Origin: Cricetomys ansorgei
Taxonomy: Eukaryota; Chordata; Mammalia; Rodentia; Nesomyidae
Reading direction: 5' to 3'
Assembly (NCBI GenBank): GCA_026225945.1
Contig: JAMJFZ010003746.1
Location: 522,001 to 586,000 of the forward strand
DNA: 64,000 nt
Made by a program: the position numbers and the translations under genes. The notes beneath the pieces are model-generated. The model searched no databases, had not been told where the DNA came from, and was given only the letters and a program-made list of their open reading frames with translations. Below are positions 12,259-22,956 of the stretch, piece by piece; positions within the stretch are counted from its first letter, which is position 1; the number at the start of each line of letters is the position of its first letter.

Positions 12259-15200
12259 GAAGGAAATACATGTAATTTTTTTCCTTTTTGGAAATGATTT
12301 TAGAAAATACTGATTTTGTTCACATTTCTAAAATAAAAGCAGTGTCATATATGGAAGCCTTTCTTTTAGGCTTAGATAATTCCTGGGAGTTTTTGTACAA
12401 AGCATCCCATCTCACCTGGATGATCCTACTTGCTTCGGTAAGACATTCTCCCCCTAGAAGGTCCTGCAGTTTCCCTCTAGTGAAGGGATGGAGTGATGTG
12501 GAAACAGCTGTTCAGGAGCTGAGTCGCCACTGCAGGAAAATGGCTGGCCACTAAGTGGTGTTCACTCATAAGTAAATATTTATCAAGAGATATGAAGCCT
12601 TCTTTTCAGACTTTTTTCTGTAACTTCATTATTATATTATTTGTCTCTAAAAACAAACAAACACACACACTTGAACATTTAAAGGCATAATTTACCCTGT
12701 TGAAAACAAACTTGTTCTTTGTGGTGTCTAAATGAAGATGAGGTGGGCTGCCTGCAGGTAAACCAGGGGATAGTGCCCACATTCTCACCGCCTCTCTTAT
12801 AGGGGAATGAGGTCAGTAAAGCAGGACATACAGGTCTGTAAGTTCAGAACTGAGAAATGGCCATACAGTCTGAGGAATCAGGTTTGTACCTTTCTAGTTA
12901 GAAGCAGTCTAAGGTTCCCTTGTCATTTCTTTAGCTGATCCTTGCGTGCGTGTGTGTGTGTGTGTCCTGAAGACCTTGAGAGCTTCTTGGTCTCTGGAAG
13001 CCAGGCGGCTACTCATTTGTCTATGTTAAAATGGGACTACTGTTATCATGAAATGGTCCTTTGAAAATCTGCTATTTTGAATAACTGGTTACAGAACTTA
13101 ACTCTCTAAGCCTAAAAGTATTTCCCTGGGACTAGTTCTGAGTGAGATGCTGCCTTGTCTCCTGTGTGCTGTCTGCTCTCACTCACCCAGCCCATTAGCA
13201 CCACCTCACACTGTTTTCTTCTCTTGTTTTTGATAGCCAGGTCTCCCTTGTCCATACCCTCATCACCACTCCGGTCTGATCTCCTCTCCGAGCAACTTTG
13301 AGCACATCTATCACATGACTGTCAATTCTGCTGAACACTTTCTCTCTCCTGATTCCATAAGCCCTGAGTACCCCCCATCCCTGCGCTCTGCTCCCGGCAC
13401 ACCACACCCTGTGACTCTGAGGGTAGGAATGGCCAAGTCTGGAGCTAATCTTGACTAACCGTGTGTGCATTTGCTGACCACGGAGGTGGCACCTTTGGGG
13501 AACGGTTGCTGTCAACTTCAACTACTTTTTGCCTTCTCCTGTTTATCCTCCTCAGTCTATTTTGTTTCTTCTTTTGAGGGAAATAATGGAGGAATAAAGG
13601 GTTTCTGCATTAATTTTGAAACAGCTTTAGAGGATGATCTTTGTTGGATAAAGTCTTCCCATTATAGTATTTTCCATTCTGGATACCATGTTAACTTAAA
13701 AACAGCCGCTGTTGGCGGTGGTGGTGGTGGTGGTGGTGGCGCACACTTTTAACCCCAGCACTCAAGAGGCAGAGGCATGTGGATCTCTGTGCCAGCCTGG
13801 TCTACAGAGTGAGTTCCAGGACAGCCAGGGTTACAACAGAGAAACCCTATCTTGGAAACAAAACAAAACAAAAAACAAAAAAACAAAGACAGCCCCAATT
13901 GGATCTTTATTCTCAAAAACAAACAGAAAAGGGCTTCTTGAATTTCTGAATTTTTTTAGCAGCTCCTTATCCTATAGCCACCTCAGTTCAGAGAAATGTT
14001 TTATATTTGATGAGATCAAGGTCTGTGTAGAACCTATCCAGAGACCTACCAAAAGTCTCCAAAGTAATGATATAAAAACCAAGTAAGTCACAGGGAAAAT
14101 TCCAGTGTTAAAAGTCGATTTTTACAAATCTTTGAGTTGTTGATATAGATTTAATTACAATCAAGACCCAAGATAATTGGTCCTTTCACTCGGCCCCACA
14201 CTTTTGTTGCCGTTGGCTGTGTTGGAATGGCTGTTACAGAGCATCTATTTTATCAAGTAATGTATGAGTATATGAACGTCAAGGGAGGGTACTTTTGTGA
14301 ATATTAAAATATTTGGGTTATACCATGCAAACTTATATCCTGTAATGCCCCAGGTTAGTAAAATAGTAACATCAATATTTAAAATTTGTAATATACTAAT
14401 TTTCCAGTATTTTTCTGTTTATTACTCCTTTAGTATTTTAGTTTTCAATCTTAGTTACTGGAATATCTTGGATGAATTGTCCCCATTGTTTGTTCTAGGG
14501 TAGGCTTATTTTATAGGAAAGAACAGCAGCCCATCTTAGCTTTGAAGTGCAGCTTGACTCTGGCAGTTCCCGCCTCCAAGGAACCCCTCTTGGCGATGCT
14601 TGCACACGTTGCTGTGTCTCATAAGGTTGCTCCTGTGTGCGCAAATGCTAAGCTCTGCCATTGACTGTCTTGACTTTTTTTTTTTTAATTTTCTTAGATA
14701 AGAACAAGTAACACACAGAATTACATGGACTTTGCAGATCTGGTATAGGAACCAAAATAGTAGTGTTGACTTGGGGGCCAGTTAGCCAGTCACCCTTCAG
14801 CTCGAGAGCATCTTTGGGTGGCGTTGTTGCTTGGATTGTTTGCTGTGACCTCCTCTTGGAGCTGCAGGTGTGTAGGAAAGCCCAGTGCTGCAGACACATC
14901 CAGAGCCATCGCTCCTTTGTGGGGTGTTGTAGTCATGTGGTAACTGGGGAATAAATGGCCCAGTTCTAGACTTTATTAATAACCAGAAATATTTAACCAC
15001 ACTACTAGGTCTCCTTTTTGCTTCTTTATTGTTTCTGCCTCATTTCACAGGTCCTGTTTTAAATTATTTGATCTATGCCATACTGTACAAAGACAGTTGT
15101 CTTTTGGACCAGTGTAGTAGATCACTTCTGTAACAGATTCCTAACTTGTAACAAATTCCTGCTGCGCCTTTTTACCCTCTAGCTCAAAAAAGAGAAAGAT

Positions 15201-15576
15201 AGAAATCTTCACTGCCCTTGTAGCAGCCTTGAAAGAAAGAGAAAGGAAGAAATCTCAGCCCTTTTTTGCTGTCTTAAGCTTAAAGAACAGTAGCTGAACT
15301 GAACAAGCATCTAACAAACCAACCCACCAACTGCCAACTCCAACCCACCCCTACTCTCTTGTATTTGCTGAGTAAAGTTTCCAGAAGTCCAAGTGGCATG
15401 CGGCCATAAGGAAAACAACACACAACAAAACCTTACTCAAAGAGTCCTGATACCGACCAGCTCAATAAGGGTTAGAAGACTTGGGTCCTGTATCATGTCT
15501 CAGTGGGTAAAAATTCTTGCCACCAAACCTGACAACACGGGTTTGATCCTCAGAACACAGCGTGCGCACGCGTGCT

Positions 15577-15607
<31 letters not shown>

Positions 15608-18600
15608 CAATAAACCAGTGTGAACTAAAGTACAGTGTCTTCTGTGGAAAGGATCATAATCTGAAATTTATGAGTTAATTACTAGCTGAGTTAATCCCAA
15701 TGCTTGGAACAGGAAGTAGTGGGGATTACAGACATAACCCATTCATCCAGCCAGTAAAGATCTTTGGAACCTGTTTTAGGTGCTGCAGTGCAGTGTTGGT
15801 TATAATTGCAGGCTGTATAAGAAATAACATAGTGACTGAGGAAATGACTCTGGAAACAGTTGTGAGCAACCCGAGCAAGCTGGACCAGCACCCCAGACAC
15901 ATCGGGCTGATTCTGAATGGAGGACTGCCTCCCCACAGTGTTCTCTGTTTTTCTACTATTTCAAGAGCAGATATGAGGACATTTTAGTGAAATACATAAA
16001 ACATAGTCTAATGGCTTGCCATGGGTCTCAGGGAGAGAGCAGTTGCCTGGCACGCATAAGATCCTAAGTCCATAGTTGAGGTGTTTGGGAGGATCAGAGG
16101 GTCTAAGTCATCTTCTAGCCTGAGCTAAAAGGCAGCGAGGAGGAAGAAGAAGTGAAGGCTTTAAGCAGTTAGGTGAGATAGATCCTTTTAACATTGACTG
16201 ATGTAAATCCCAAACAAGCCTAAGTCATGCCACAGTAGAATAAATCTCAGAGTGGGCTTGGTATATGGATGCATTTCTCTAGTAGGTTCTCTTAAGCTTC
16301 CAGAAGGAAGTAATATTTGCTGAGCACCAAGAGATGAAAGATTTACTGGTTTGAAACAGTAAAATGGGCAAACTGTTCTAAGACTTTAAAATACACTAGT
16401 TTATTCCGTGTTCTATGGCACTGAAAAAAAATGTGATAAGAATGGGGAAGCTTAATTTTTTTCTTTGAAAAAAGAGGAGTGCTGAGGAGATGACGGATGT
16501 CCAGATCCCCAGAACCCATAAAACTGGACTTAGCACAAGCTCATGAGCCAGCTAGCCTGTCGCAATGAGATAGAAAGGCGAGGACTGACACCCAGAGGCG
16601 ATCACCTGTCCTCTGTACGTGAGCCTTAATGTGTGTGCACTTGCACACACACACACACACACAAATAAATATAAGAAAATGTGGGTAGGAAACAGCAAAT
16701 TGTTAGTAGTATGTGGTGACTTAACAGGAGAATTCCCCTCTTTATGACTTTATTATTACCCATACACTCCACAGTCAGGGAGTATTCCCTTGACAATGAG
16801 GGAAAAGCTAACATTTTTAGTAAACTAATTAGTGCTAAGAAAACTGTTGGCTGGTTAATGTATTTTCCAATCCTTTTTGATTAGTCTGAGTGGCCTTGAC
16901 CATCTTGGGATTTGCTGAGTACAGAAAAAAGAAACTAGAAGTGAGATGACTCAGTGGGTAAAGGAGCCTGTGCCAAGTCTAACGACCTGAGTTCAATCCC
17001 CAGGACCCACATGGTGGAAGTAGAGAAACAACTCCACAGTGTTGTCCTCTGACCTCCACATATGTAGTGGCATGCATGGACCTCCAAGTACACACACACC
17101 TTTTACAAAAGGAAATGGAAGAAGGTCCCCAAGTTTATGAAATGAAAAGCCTGGGTACTAGATAGAGATAACTGTTCTCAGGGAAGTAACACATCTGGCC
17201 GTGTCAGGCTTGCTTTCCTTAACAAATTGCATTCTTCAGGACAGTCACAGGGTATGAAGTTTGGACTACTTTTTAATGCAACTGTTTCTCTGTATTTTCC
17301 CAACATCTTGCTGAGTGCATATAAGATCTGTGCCCATCCTTCCAGAAGAATTATGATGTAACTGAGGAGGAGGTGATTGACACTGATGCGTGCAGATGGG
17401 CCAAGAGAGTCATTATAAATAAGAGCAGGAGAGCCACACAGTGGAACAGGGCAAGCGCTTTGCTCCTGCAAATGTGACCACTGTGAGTCTCAGGAACCTG
17501 TGAGGCACGTGTTTGCCCCCGTGCTGAACAAGCGTAAGGCCTGTGGCCCATGGGTTCCATAGTGTAGACATGGGTGTGCTCTGTTTCACTCCCTGGCCTG
17601 TGCTCACCAGTCACCCAGCTGCCTCTGTCTTCACCTCATGAACAGCCAGAGGAGAAGCAGCACAGTGCTGTGGTCAGCCCACCGACCATTGGTTTTGTTG
17701 TAGCTTATGCAGGAATACTAATGGGCGGTTGGTGACTTTTACACACACACACACACACACACACAGCATCTGTCTGGACTCCTTGCCTCAGAAAACATTT
17801 GAAGAAAGTTGGGACCATGTCCACACAAGGAGAAAGTGTTGTAAATGGTAAGAGAGGTTAGTAACATGCCTGTATGGTTTGCCAACTCTTAAGATTTAGG
17901 AAGTTTATTCAAATGTCTCTGCATTCTCTGGACTCTGGTCAGCCCCACTCTCCCTTTCTTCATGTCTAGAAGCACTGAGCAGGACTGTTCCCACACGCAT
18001 GCTCCCTGGTACAGGTGTTCCTGGGCTGTGATGTGCAGGGCGAGGTTTCATGTGCCAGAGGGAGTAAGATTCTGGACAGCTGGGGGCTGAACATGCAAAT
18101 GACACATGGTGTCAAGACATTTTTGACAAGAGTATAATTTTAATTGGCTCTCCTCCAAACGGGCCTGTTTGGCTCTTTTAATGAATAATCATCTGTAGTC
18201 AAAACTGAGTTTTCTGCAAATGTCCATGTAGTTCTGCACTTTACTCCTAGCTAACCACATAACATTTTCACAACCAGAAAAACTGCTTATTGGTGAGTAC
18301 TCCCTGGCAGGAGTGAGATTTACTTCATCTCGGGGCTTCAAAGTCCTGCTGGTGAGAAAGATTGGGACTCCGCTGCTGCCTACCCTGTATCGCTCTGTTC
18401 AAGGTCACTTCGTGTCTTAAGCAGAGTGAACGGTAGAATGTCTACACGAGACCTGTGTCTTCTGGCTGAAGACTGCCTCTCTTGTGTTTTAGAACCCACG
18501 TCCTCAGGAAAGCCGGACAGTATTCAGTGGTTCCGTCAGTATTCCCTCCATCACCAAGTCCCGCCCTGAGCCAGGCCGCTCCATGAGTGCCAGCAGCGGC

Positions 18601-21600
18601 CTGTCTGCACGTAAGTGGCCGGTGGGAAAGAGCTCTGCCAAGTGGTCATGGTGGGGAGGTAAAAGTAGAGCTCGGGAGGTGAGACCACAGCAGAAATGTG
18701 TCCCCTGAGCAGCTCAGTTGCTTGCTCAGGACCAGCTCCCTGGTGGAGTTGAAGGGACCCTTGACGTGGAGTCTCCCCGGATGGAAGTGTGCCTAAGTGT
18801 GCTGGAACATGTATGATCTCAGGGTTCATTATGCGCTGTGGTAGTCCCTGGATGTAAGACAGGGGTTACAGACTGCTGATCTGTAGCTCTCACCTGCAAG
18901 TTTCCAGCATCGGCTTTGACCGTCCAGCAGAAACTGTCTGTACAGGGACACATGAGACCTCAGCAAAGCCTTCCTTCACCCCCAAACCACTGACGGCTGA
19001 GAGAAGCTTATTGCACCAAAACCAGTTTCCTATTTCAAAGTCTTTCAGTCAGAAAACTTATTCACTACCCTGTAGTCTTGGATTGCCCTAGTGTGCTGTT
19101 GTTTATTCAGTAAGTGTTGTTTCTATACATGCTTTTTTTTCCAGGTATCACTGGGTTCCGTTGTGCTATATTCATTATTACTTACAGCATAACAAACTAC
19201 CCCACAGCTTAGAAACATAAAATAGCAAGCAAACTGGACATGACAGCACAGGGCTGAAGCAGGAGAGTAGCACGTGTCCAATCTGGGCTCTGACAAGAAA
19301 GGTTGGAAAGGTGGGGAAGGGGGGGGGAGAGTATGGAGACAGACAGACAGACACCACATCATGCATTTATTTTTCACATGGTTTCTGAGAGTCAGGATGA
19401 TCAGGGTTCTTTCATTCGGCTGCAGTCAACTCAAAGCCACTCTCCTTGAGCCCAAGTTCAAGCCTGTGGTTGTGGGAGATTATACCTTTGCACTGTGTTG
19501 GTTGGAGGCCCCCGTTCTCATAAGGGTGTGCCTAGCTGTATAGTGCCAAGTCGGCTTGCACTGACCTCCCCCAGGGCACGTGAACTGAGGGGCAGAGGCA
19601 GAACCATTCATGATTGGTAGTCGCACATCACCAAAGGATAGAGCGTGTTCGAGAAAACATGTCTCTGGAAGATCTCGTTTCTGTTAGAGGTAGCCGTTTT
19701 AGAGCCTGAAGACAGCTGTGATGTCACTGTGACGTAATCACAGGGGACCACAGTCGTTGCATGCAGCACATGACTGCTGTCTTCGTGGGAGGGAGCTGCA
19801 TGCTGTCTGACCACAGGCAGTGAGCACAGATGTGAGAGCATTTTCAGGACTCTTCGGTGCATTTGCAGAAGTTGAAGGGAACAACACGTTGTAATGTGCT
19901 GTCTCCTAAAGTCATCCTGAGCCCATGTGTGATGCCAGTCACAACTGTAAAATCCAGTCAGCCAGGGAAACAGCAGTCACTTGAACCTTTGTATGTGCGG
20001 AAGCCAGATGACTGCTGATGGATTGAAACTGTAGCTCCAGGCCACCAGGCTGGGAGCTACAGTAAACTGACCAGCATTCGTGTGTGTGTGCGCCTATAAC
20101 CCCTCCCTCAAAACAGGTGGAGCTAGGTAGTTATTCCTCGGAATTACAAACACTAATATCAATTTATGCAACAAAAGTCTTAGCAGATCTTTCACGCTGT
20201 ACATTTGTGATAAATGTAGCCTTCATAAAGCCCAGCATTGGCTCCAGTCTGTTCAGATAAGCCTTTGCCATCACATCAGTTTGCATGGAAATTAAACAAA
20301 CAAACAAAAATCCACTTGTCTTTCAGGGACTTCAGATTTGTTAGTCAGGCCTCTTTACTATCCCTCCACAGCCCAACTTTTTTTTTTTTTTAGGCTTAGT
20401 GTTGAGTGTAACCTTTTTATAGAGTCCCAATGTTTAAAAGTAGTGTCTGGAGAAACGGCTCAGCTATTAAGAGCACATACTACTCTTACAGAGAACCCAA
20501 GTTCAATTTCCAGAGCCCACATCAGGTAGATCATACCGTCTATAACTCGAGCCCCAGGGCATATGCAATGCCTTTAGCCTCCATGTGCACCTGCATTCCT
20601 GTGCACATACCCCAAAGACACAGACACGATTAAAAATAAATCGTGTTTCAGAGGCTGTATCTGTACATCCCTGAGGTGGATTTGGCTTCTCTATTCATAT
20701 GTGATGGCGGGATGAGGAGACCCTTCTCACCCTTCCAGCCTTGGGTGCCACTCTCCATGTGGTGAGTTCTCAAACCTTAAGGTAGGGCTTTTTTCCTTGT
20801 GCTCAGCTGAGGAACTCAGACTGAGGAAGGCAAAAAGCCTGTTTATGACATGAAGTAAAGACGGTGTGGAAGGCTTGTGGGTTGGATTTTCTATTCAGAA
20901 TGACAAATGACAAACAGTGACATCAACTGAACACTCAACTAGGCATTAGGAAAATAAAAAATGACGGCCTTCCATTAGGTTGAACTCCAGGGAGACCAAA
21001 GACCTATGTCAGAGTAGAGTGTATTTCCAAAGGGATTTCATTCCAAGTGAGAACTGGGCAGGGCAGTGACTACCTTGGTACCTGGAGAGGCTGAGCAGCG
21101 CTGTGAGGGGCATCACGAGAGAGTGGTAGTCATCAGTGACCATCAGGAGACCTCTGAAGTCAGGAACTTGGGTCTGGTGGGTCCAGCAGGGACCACAGTG
21201 GCTCTGTTTCTAGAATATCAGTTTACAATCAGTGCTTGTAGTCTCTGGAAGGAGTCAAGGTGGTGACTGGTGTGAGGGACTTAGTTAGCCCCAGGGAGGG
21301 ACAGGATCTTGGAGGTATAAAGGAACAGTCTGCCAGGTGGGCTTCTGCTTGGTGCCTTGGTTGGTGGCCAGTAGCTAGACATGCAGTCATCTGTGACATT
21401 TTTGTTGGATTCTTAATGTAAAAGGCATTTGTAAAATCAGCAAAACATTGAAACAGTCAGTCTGTAATTACTGTGTCCTTTGACCATTACTGAAACTTGG
21501 TAGGATTAAAACTTTTTTACAGGAAGAAAAAAAAAAAAAAACCTAAAAAATGGTAAGGAACATGGAGAGCTTTTGAATGGGCACTAATAGTACTCAAGTT

Positions 21601-22703
21601 TCTGAAGGTTATTTTTCTTCTCTTTTCTTGCTGTCAATGCCACTGGTCACCCTTGCTATGTCCCAGCTCTGAGGTCAGACCATTGAGTGTGCTCTCAAAC
21701 TCCAGGCATGTTGTTCAAAGGCTGTGGAGTAAGAGTGCTTTCTTGTGTTTCCTTTGTTTTCTGTGAGTTTCTGGGAGGTGATGTTTGCCTGGGGATGGCT
21801 CCTGCTGCTGCAAATGCAGTCCAACTCTCGTGAGCCTGCTGTGAGCTCCTTTCCGGCTAGGCAGAGATGCCCCATCTGTTAGAAGGAGGCCCAACATGTC
21901 TACAGCAGATGCCCAAGGCAGTGCCTGTGGCCCTGGGAACATTCTGTGGACACTGCATGGCCTGGGGATTACTGTCCAAACACCAGCCGCAGCCAGAGGG
22001 CGACAGAAACAACCTTCAGCACTGGCTTCCTGCCTCTCCCAGGACAGCTAGTTTTCTTGGCAGCCTGTACATTTTATACAGGCATGTCCGCCTCCACAAA
22101 CATACTTTTTCCTAAACGGTGTTCTGTAGGGTCATCAGCCCAGAATGGCAGTGCGCTAAAGAGGGAATTCTCTGGAGGAAGCTACAACACAAAGCGACAG
22201 CCCATGCCCTCTCCCTCGGAGGGCTCTTTGTCATCGGGAGGCATGGACCAAGGAAGTGACGCCCCCGCAAGGGACTATGATGGAGAGGTGAGTGGGCCAT
22301 GGATGGCACTGTACCTGTAGTGCATGCTTAAGGCCAGGGCTTTGTCCAGCCTGATCCCACCACCCTGCCCCCAGAGGGCTACGGCAAGGCCTGTCAGTGG
22401 GTACAAATTACTGCTTCTCAGAAGCCCCAGGCTTTTAATTGTTTTTTAATGCAAGTTCTCAGAGAGTGTCCTATGTGTCAGGAGAAAAGCCTATGGCTGG
22501 TTGGGTGTGGGTAATGGAGGGGGCCTGGGCAGCGGGTATCCTCCCTGTCTCATCAGTGTCTTGTTTTACAGGACTCTGACTCTCCAAGGCATTCCACAGC
22601 TTCCAATAGCTCCAACCTGAGCAGCCCCCCAAGCCCCGTTTCACCCCGAAAGACCAAGAGCCTCTCCCTGGAGAGCACAGACCGCGGAAGCTGGGACCCG
22701 TGA
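1578..22703 (+). CDS. Cdc42bpa: Cdc42bpa (MRCK-alpha), last eight coding exons
   Basis: Spliced CDS 1578-2171, 3756-3853, 6415-6499, 7381-7504, 8468-8585, 18493-18610, 22130-22287, 22572-22703. The exons total 1427 nt; the first two bases finish a split codon, leaving 474 codons plus TGA, and all junctions are GT-AG and in phase. I recognise the C-terminal part of myotonic dystrophy kinase-related CDC42-binding kinase alpha: most of the CNH (citron homology) domain, a CRIB motif and a Ser/Pro-rich tail ending in [10 protein letters not shown]. The family protein is about 1.7 kb codons long, so this is roughly its last quarter; kinase, coiled coil, C1 and PH exons lie outside on the left. Known role: Ser/Thr kinase recruited by GTP-bound CDC42 that raises myosin II light-chain phosphorylation and controls actomyosin flow and cell protrusion. 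No frame defect is seen. Confidence 0.97.
2172..3755 (+). other. Cdc42bpa: Cdc42bpa intron
   Basis: This 1.6 kb AT-rich intron has no repeat I can name with confidence and no other gene. Confidence 0.6.
3756..3853 (+). CDS. Cdc42bpa: Cdc42bpa coding exon: CNH domain
   Basis: This 98-nt exon follows a C/T-rich tract ending in CAG and is closed by a GTAATG donor. It encodes [19 protein letters not shown] and then [13 protein letters not shown], the conserved CNH stretch. It takes two bases to finish the Cys codon from the previous exon and ends on a whole codon. Confidence 0.96.
4588..5100 (-). mobile_element. Solo LTR of an endogenous retrovirus, antisense to Cdc42bpa
   Basis: This 513-bp element starts TG and ends CA on either strand and is flanked by a perfect 6-bp direct repeat, CTAAGC (4582-4587 and 5101-5106). 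Six-bp duplications are typical of class II (ERVK-like) elements. On the - strand it shows LTR order: CCAAT (4870-4866), TATAAA (4821-4816) with a GC box beside it (4821-4830), then ATTAAA (4800-4795). There is no internal retroviral sequence, so it is a solo LTR left by recombination. The short open frame across it has no family support. Confidence 0.85.
5190..5520. repeat. Probable ancient L1-derived fragment
   Basis: The order of phrases (TTATCCATTATCTGGCTGAC, GGTATTGTCAGCATTTCTG, GGGACTGCTGAGGCACAGGG, then GTCATGTTATTTTCCAAG) resembles the 3' region of old mammalian L1 elements in diverged form. The assignment is tentative. Confidence 0.35.
6415..6499 (+). CDS. Cdc42bpa: Cdc42bpa coding exon: end of CNH domain
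   Basis: This 85-nt exon lies between ATTTTAG and a GTAAGA donor. It encodes [20 protein letters not shown] followed by IYFKNKMA. It starts on a whole codon and ends with one base of the next Glu codon. Confidence 0.96.
7018..7068 (+). repeat. B2 SINE 5' fragment
   Basis: ACTGGAGAGATGGCTCAGCA and the following bases match the first quarter of B2 including the A box; the rest is missing or unrecognisable. Confidence 0.5.
7381..7504 (+). CDS. Cdc42bpa: Cdc42bpa coding exon: CNH-to-CRIB linker
   Basis: This 124-nt exon follows TTTGTCACAG and ends before GTATGT. It encodes an acidic then strongly basic linker ([16 protein letters not shown], then [18 protein letters not shown]). In MRCK kinases this segment joins the CNH domain to the CDC42-binding motif. 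It ends two bases into an Arg codon. A frame reading through the donor stays open to 7670, but that extension has no family support. Confidence 0.95.
7888..8012 (+). repeat. Old B1-like SINE
   Basis: GCCAGGCATGGTGGGTCTTG, CTGTAATCTTAGTG and GAGGCTAAGGCAGGAGGATC follow the B1/7SL-derived order, ending in an A-rich tail. It is diverged and probably an early B1. Confidence 0.7.
8195..8285 (+). repeat. ID-like SINE
   Basis: A degraded tRNA-like body (TGATGTAGCCCAGAGGTTCA to CCCCAGCATTGAAC) is followed by an A-rich tail, as in ID/B4 elements. Confidence 0.45.
8468..8585 (+). CDS. Cdc42bpa: Cdc42bpa coding exon: CRIB (CDC42/Rac-binding) motif
   Basis: This 118-nt exon follows CTTACAG and is closed by GTAAGA. 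It encodes [12 protein letters not shown] and then [18 protein letters not shown]. The ISxPxxFxHxxHxG pattern is the CRIB consensus through which MRCK-alpha binds active CDC42. It ends on the whole codon of the Met in LKDLPM. Confidence 0.96.
10560..10715 (-). repeat. B1 SINE
   Basis: It reads in reverse from a poly-T/TTTG tract through CATGGCTGGCCTAGAACTC to CCAGAGTGCTGGGAATAAGG, the B1 3'-to-5' order. It is moderately diverged. Confidence 0.8.
10756..10875 (-). repeat. Second B1-like SINE
   Basis: TTGCCTAGGCTAGCCTCAAA, CTTCCTCCTGCCTCAGCCTT and CATCACCATGCCCACC are the reverse of an old B1 body, right after the previous B1. Confidence 0.7.
11285..11400 (-). repeat. L2-like LINE fragment
   Basis: TTGAGCACTTACTTTGTGCC followed by AGGACCATGCTTATCTAGGA resembles the reverse of the conserved L2 3' end. 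Only a short stretch is left. Confidence 0.35.
12064..12165 (+). repeat. ID/B4-like SINE fragment
   Basis: CTGGGGGTACAGCCCAGTGA through TAGATTCAGTCTACAACACC is a diverged ID-type tRNA-derived body, just before the TAGA microsatellite. Confidence 0.55.
12194..12258 (+). repeat. (TAGA)n microsatellite
   Basis: About sixteen uninterrupted TAGA units. It is intronic and probably length-polymorphic. Confidence 0.97.
13708..13892 (+). repeat. B1 SINE with an expanded GGT run
   Basis: A B1 element whose GGCGTGGTGGCGCAC start has become a (GGT)n run at about 13716-13739. The body has a short deletion before GCCAGCCTGGTCTACAGAG, and the tail is (AAAAC)n-like. It carries the GTTACAACAGAGAAACCC variant shared by other B1 copies here. 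Confidence 0.9.
15490..15620 (+). repeat. B3/B2-family SINE ending in (CA)n
   Basis: ATGTCTCAGTGGGTAAAAAT and GGGTTTGATCCTCAGAAC are A- and B-box-like. The tail is a (CA)n tract at 15577-15604. Confidence 0.65.
16475..16676 (+). repeat. B3-family SINE ending in (CA)n
   Basis: GTGCTGAGGAGATGACGGAT, GATCCCCAGAACCCATAAAA and CACCTGTCCTCTGTACGTGA follow the B3 order, ending in a (CA)n tract and AAATAAATA tail. Confidence 0.65.
16935..17102 (+). repeat. B3/B2-family SINE
   Basis: GTGAGATGACTCAGTGGGTA, CCTGAGTTCAATCCCCAGGA and TTGTCCTCTGACCTCCACAT are the conserved B3/B2 blocks. Confidence 0.75.
17743..17765 (+). repeat. (CA)n microsatellite
   Basis: An uninterrupted CA run of about 11 units inside the Cdc42bpa intron. 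Confidence 0.9.
18493..18610 (+). CDS. Cdc42bpa: Cdc42bpa coding exon: Ser/Pro-rich tail, part 1
   Basis: This 118-nt exon follows TTGTGTTTTAG, about 9.9 kb after the CRIB exon, and ends before GTAAGT. It encodes [20 protein letters not shown] followed by [19 protein letters not shown]. It joins in phase on both sides. Low-complexity Ser-rich tails of this kind in MRCK proteins are phosphorylated and probably disordered. Confidence 0.95.
18611..22129 (+). other. Cdc42bpa: Cdc42bpa intron between the two tail exons
   Basis: A 3.5 kb intron. Apart from the B2 at 20438-20641 and short A/T runs (20378-20391, 21525-21541) I see nothing that I can name. Confidence 0.6.
20438..20641 (+). repeat. 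B2 SINE
   Basis: GTCTGGAGAAACGGCTCAGC and ACCCAAGTTCAATTTCCAGA are the A- and B-box parts, followed by the B2 middle and an A-rich AAAAATAAAT tail. Confidence 0.8.
22130..22287 (+). CDS. Cdc42bpa: Cdc42bpa coding exon: Ser/Pro-rich tail, part 2
   Basis: This 158-nt exon follows GTTCTGTAG and ends before GTGAGT. It encodes [19 protein letters not shown], then [20 protein letters not shown] and [12 protein letters not shown]. The first base pair completes an Arg codon begun at 18610. The composition is Ser/Gly-rich and probably disordered. Confidence 0.95.
22572..22703 (+). CDS. Cdc42bpa: Cdc42bpa terminal coding exon with stop
   Basis: The acceptor is TTGTTTTACAG. The exon encodes [20 protein letters not shown], then [18 protein letters not shown] and GSWDP, followed by TGA at 22701-22703. 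This is the recognised C-terminus of MRCK-alpha. Transcription continues into a long 3'UTR. Confidence 0.96.
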   Translation, partial: DSDSPRHSTASNSSNLSSPPSPVSPRKTKSLSLESTDRGSWDP

Positions 22704-22950
22704 GCCCAGGACCGTGGTGGCCGCAGGCAGGGACTCTGTACCCCGACAACGTGCCTGGCAGCAGCGTCGCCTTCTGCACCGCTGCAGTGAGGACTCTTCC
22801 ACAGCCAGGCCCGCTTCACCCTCCCCCCAGGTAGCTTCTGTAGACAGACTGCACAGACGCAGCGCTAAGAGTAGACCGGTTGTGTTCTCACCGTAGCCCT
22901 CACGTAGCGCCCAGCAGCCTCCATGAGCGTCAGTCCAACTGTTGCCAGGA

Positions 22951-22956
22951 AATAAA
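22951..22956 (+). terminator. Cdc42bpa: Possible proximal polyadenylation signal of Cdc42bpa
   Basis: AATAAA lies about 250 nt after the stop, with another AATAAA at 23004. The region is A/T-rich, so chance hexamers are possible. Use would give a short 3'UTR isoform. Confidence 0.4.

Larger units (their letters stand above)
8586..18492 (+). other. Cdc42bpa: 9.9 kb Cdc42bpa intron
   Basis: The longest complete Cdc42bpa intron in the window separates the CRIB exon from the tail exons. It holds the B1, ID, B2/B3 and microsatellite elements listed separately and no other gene. A spliced alternative exon could be hidden here; I see none with support. Confidence 0.6.
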
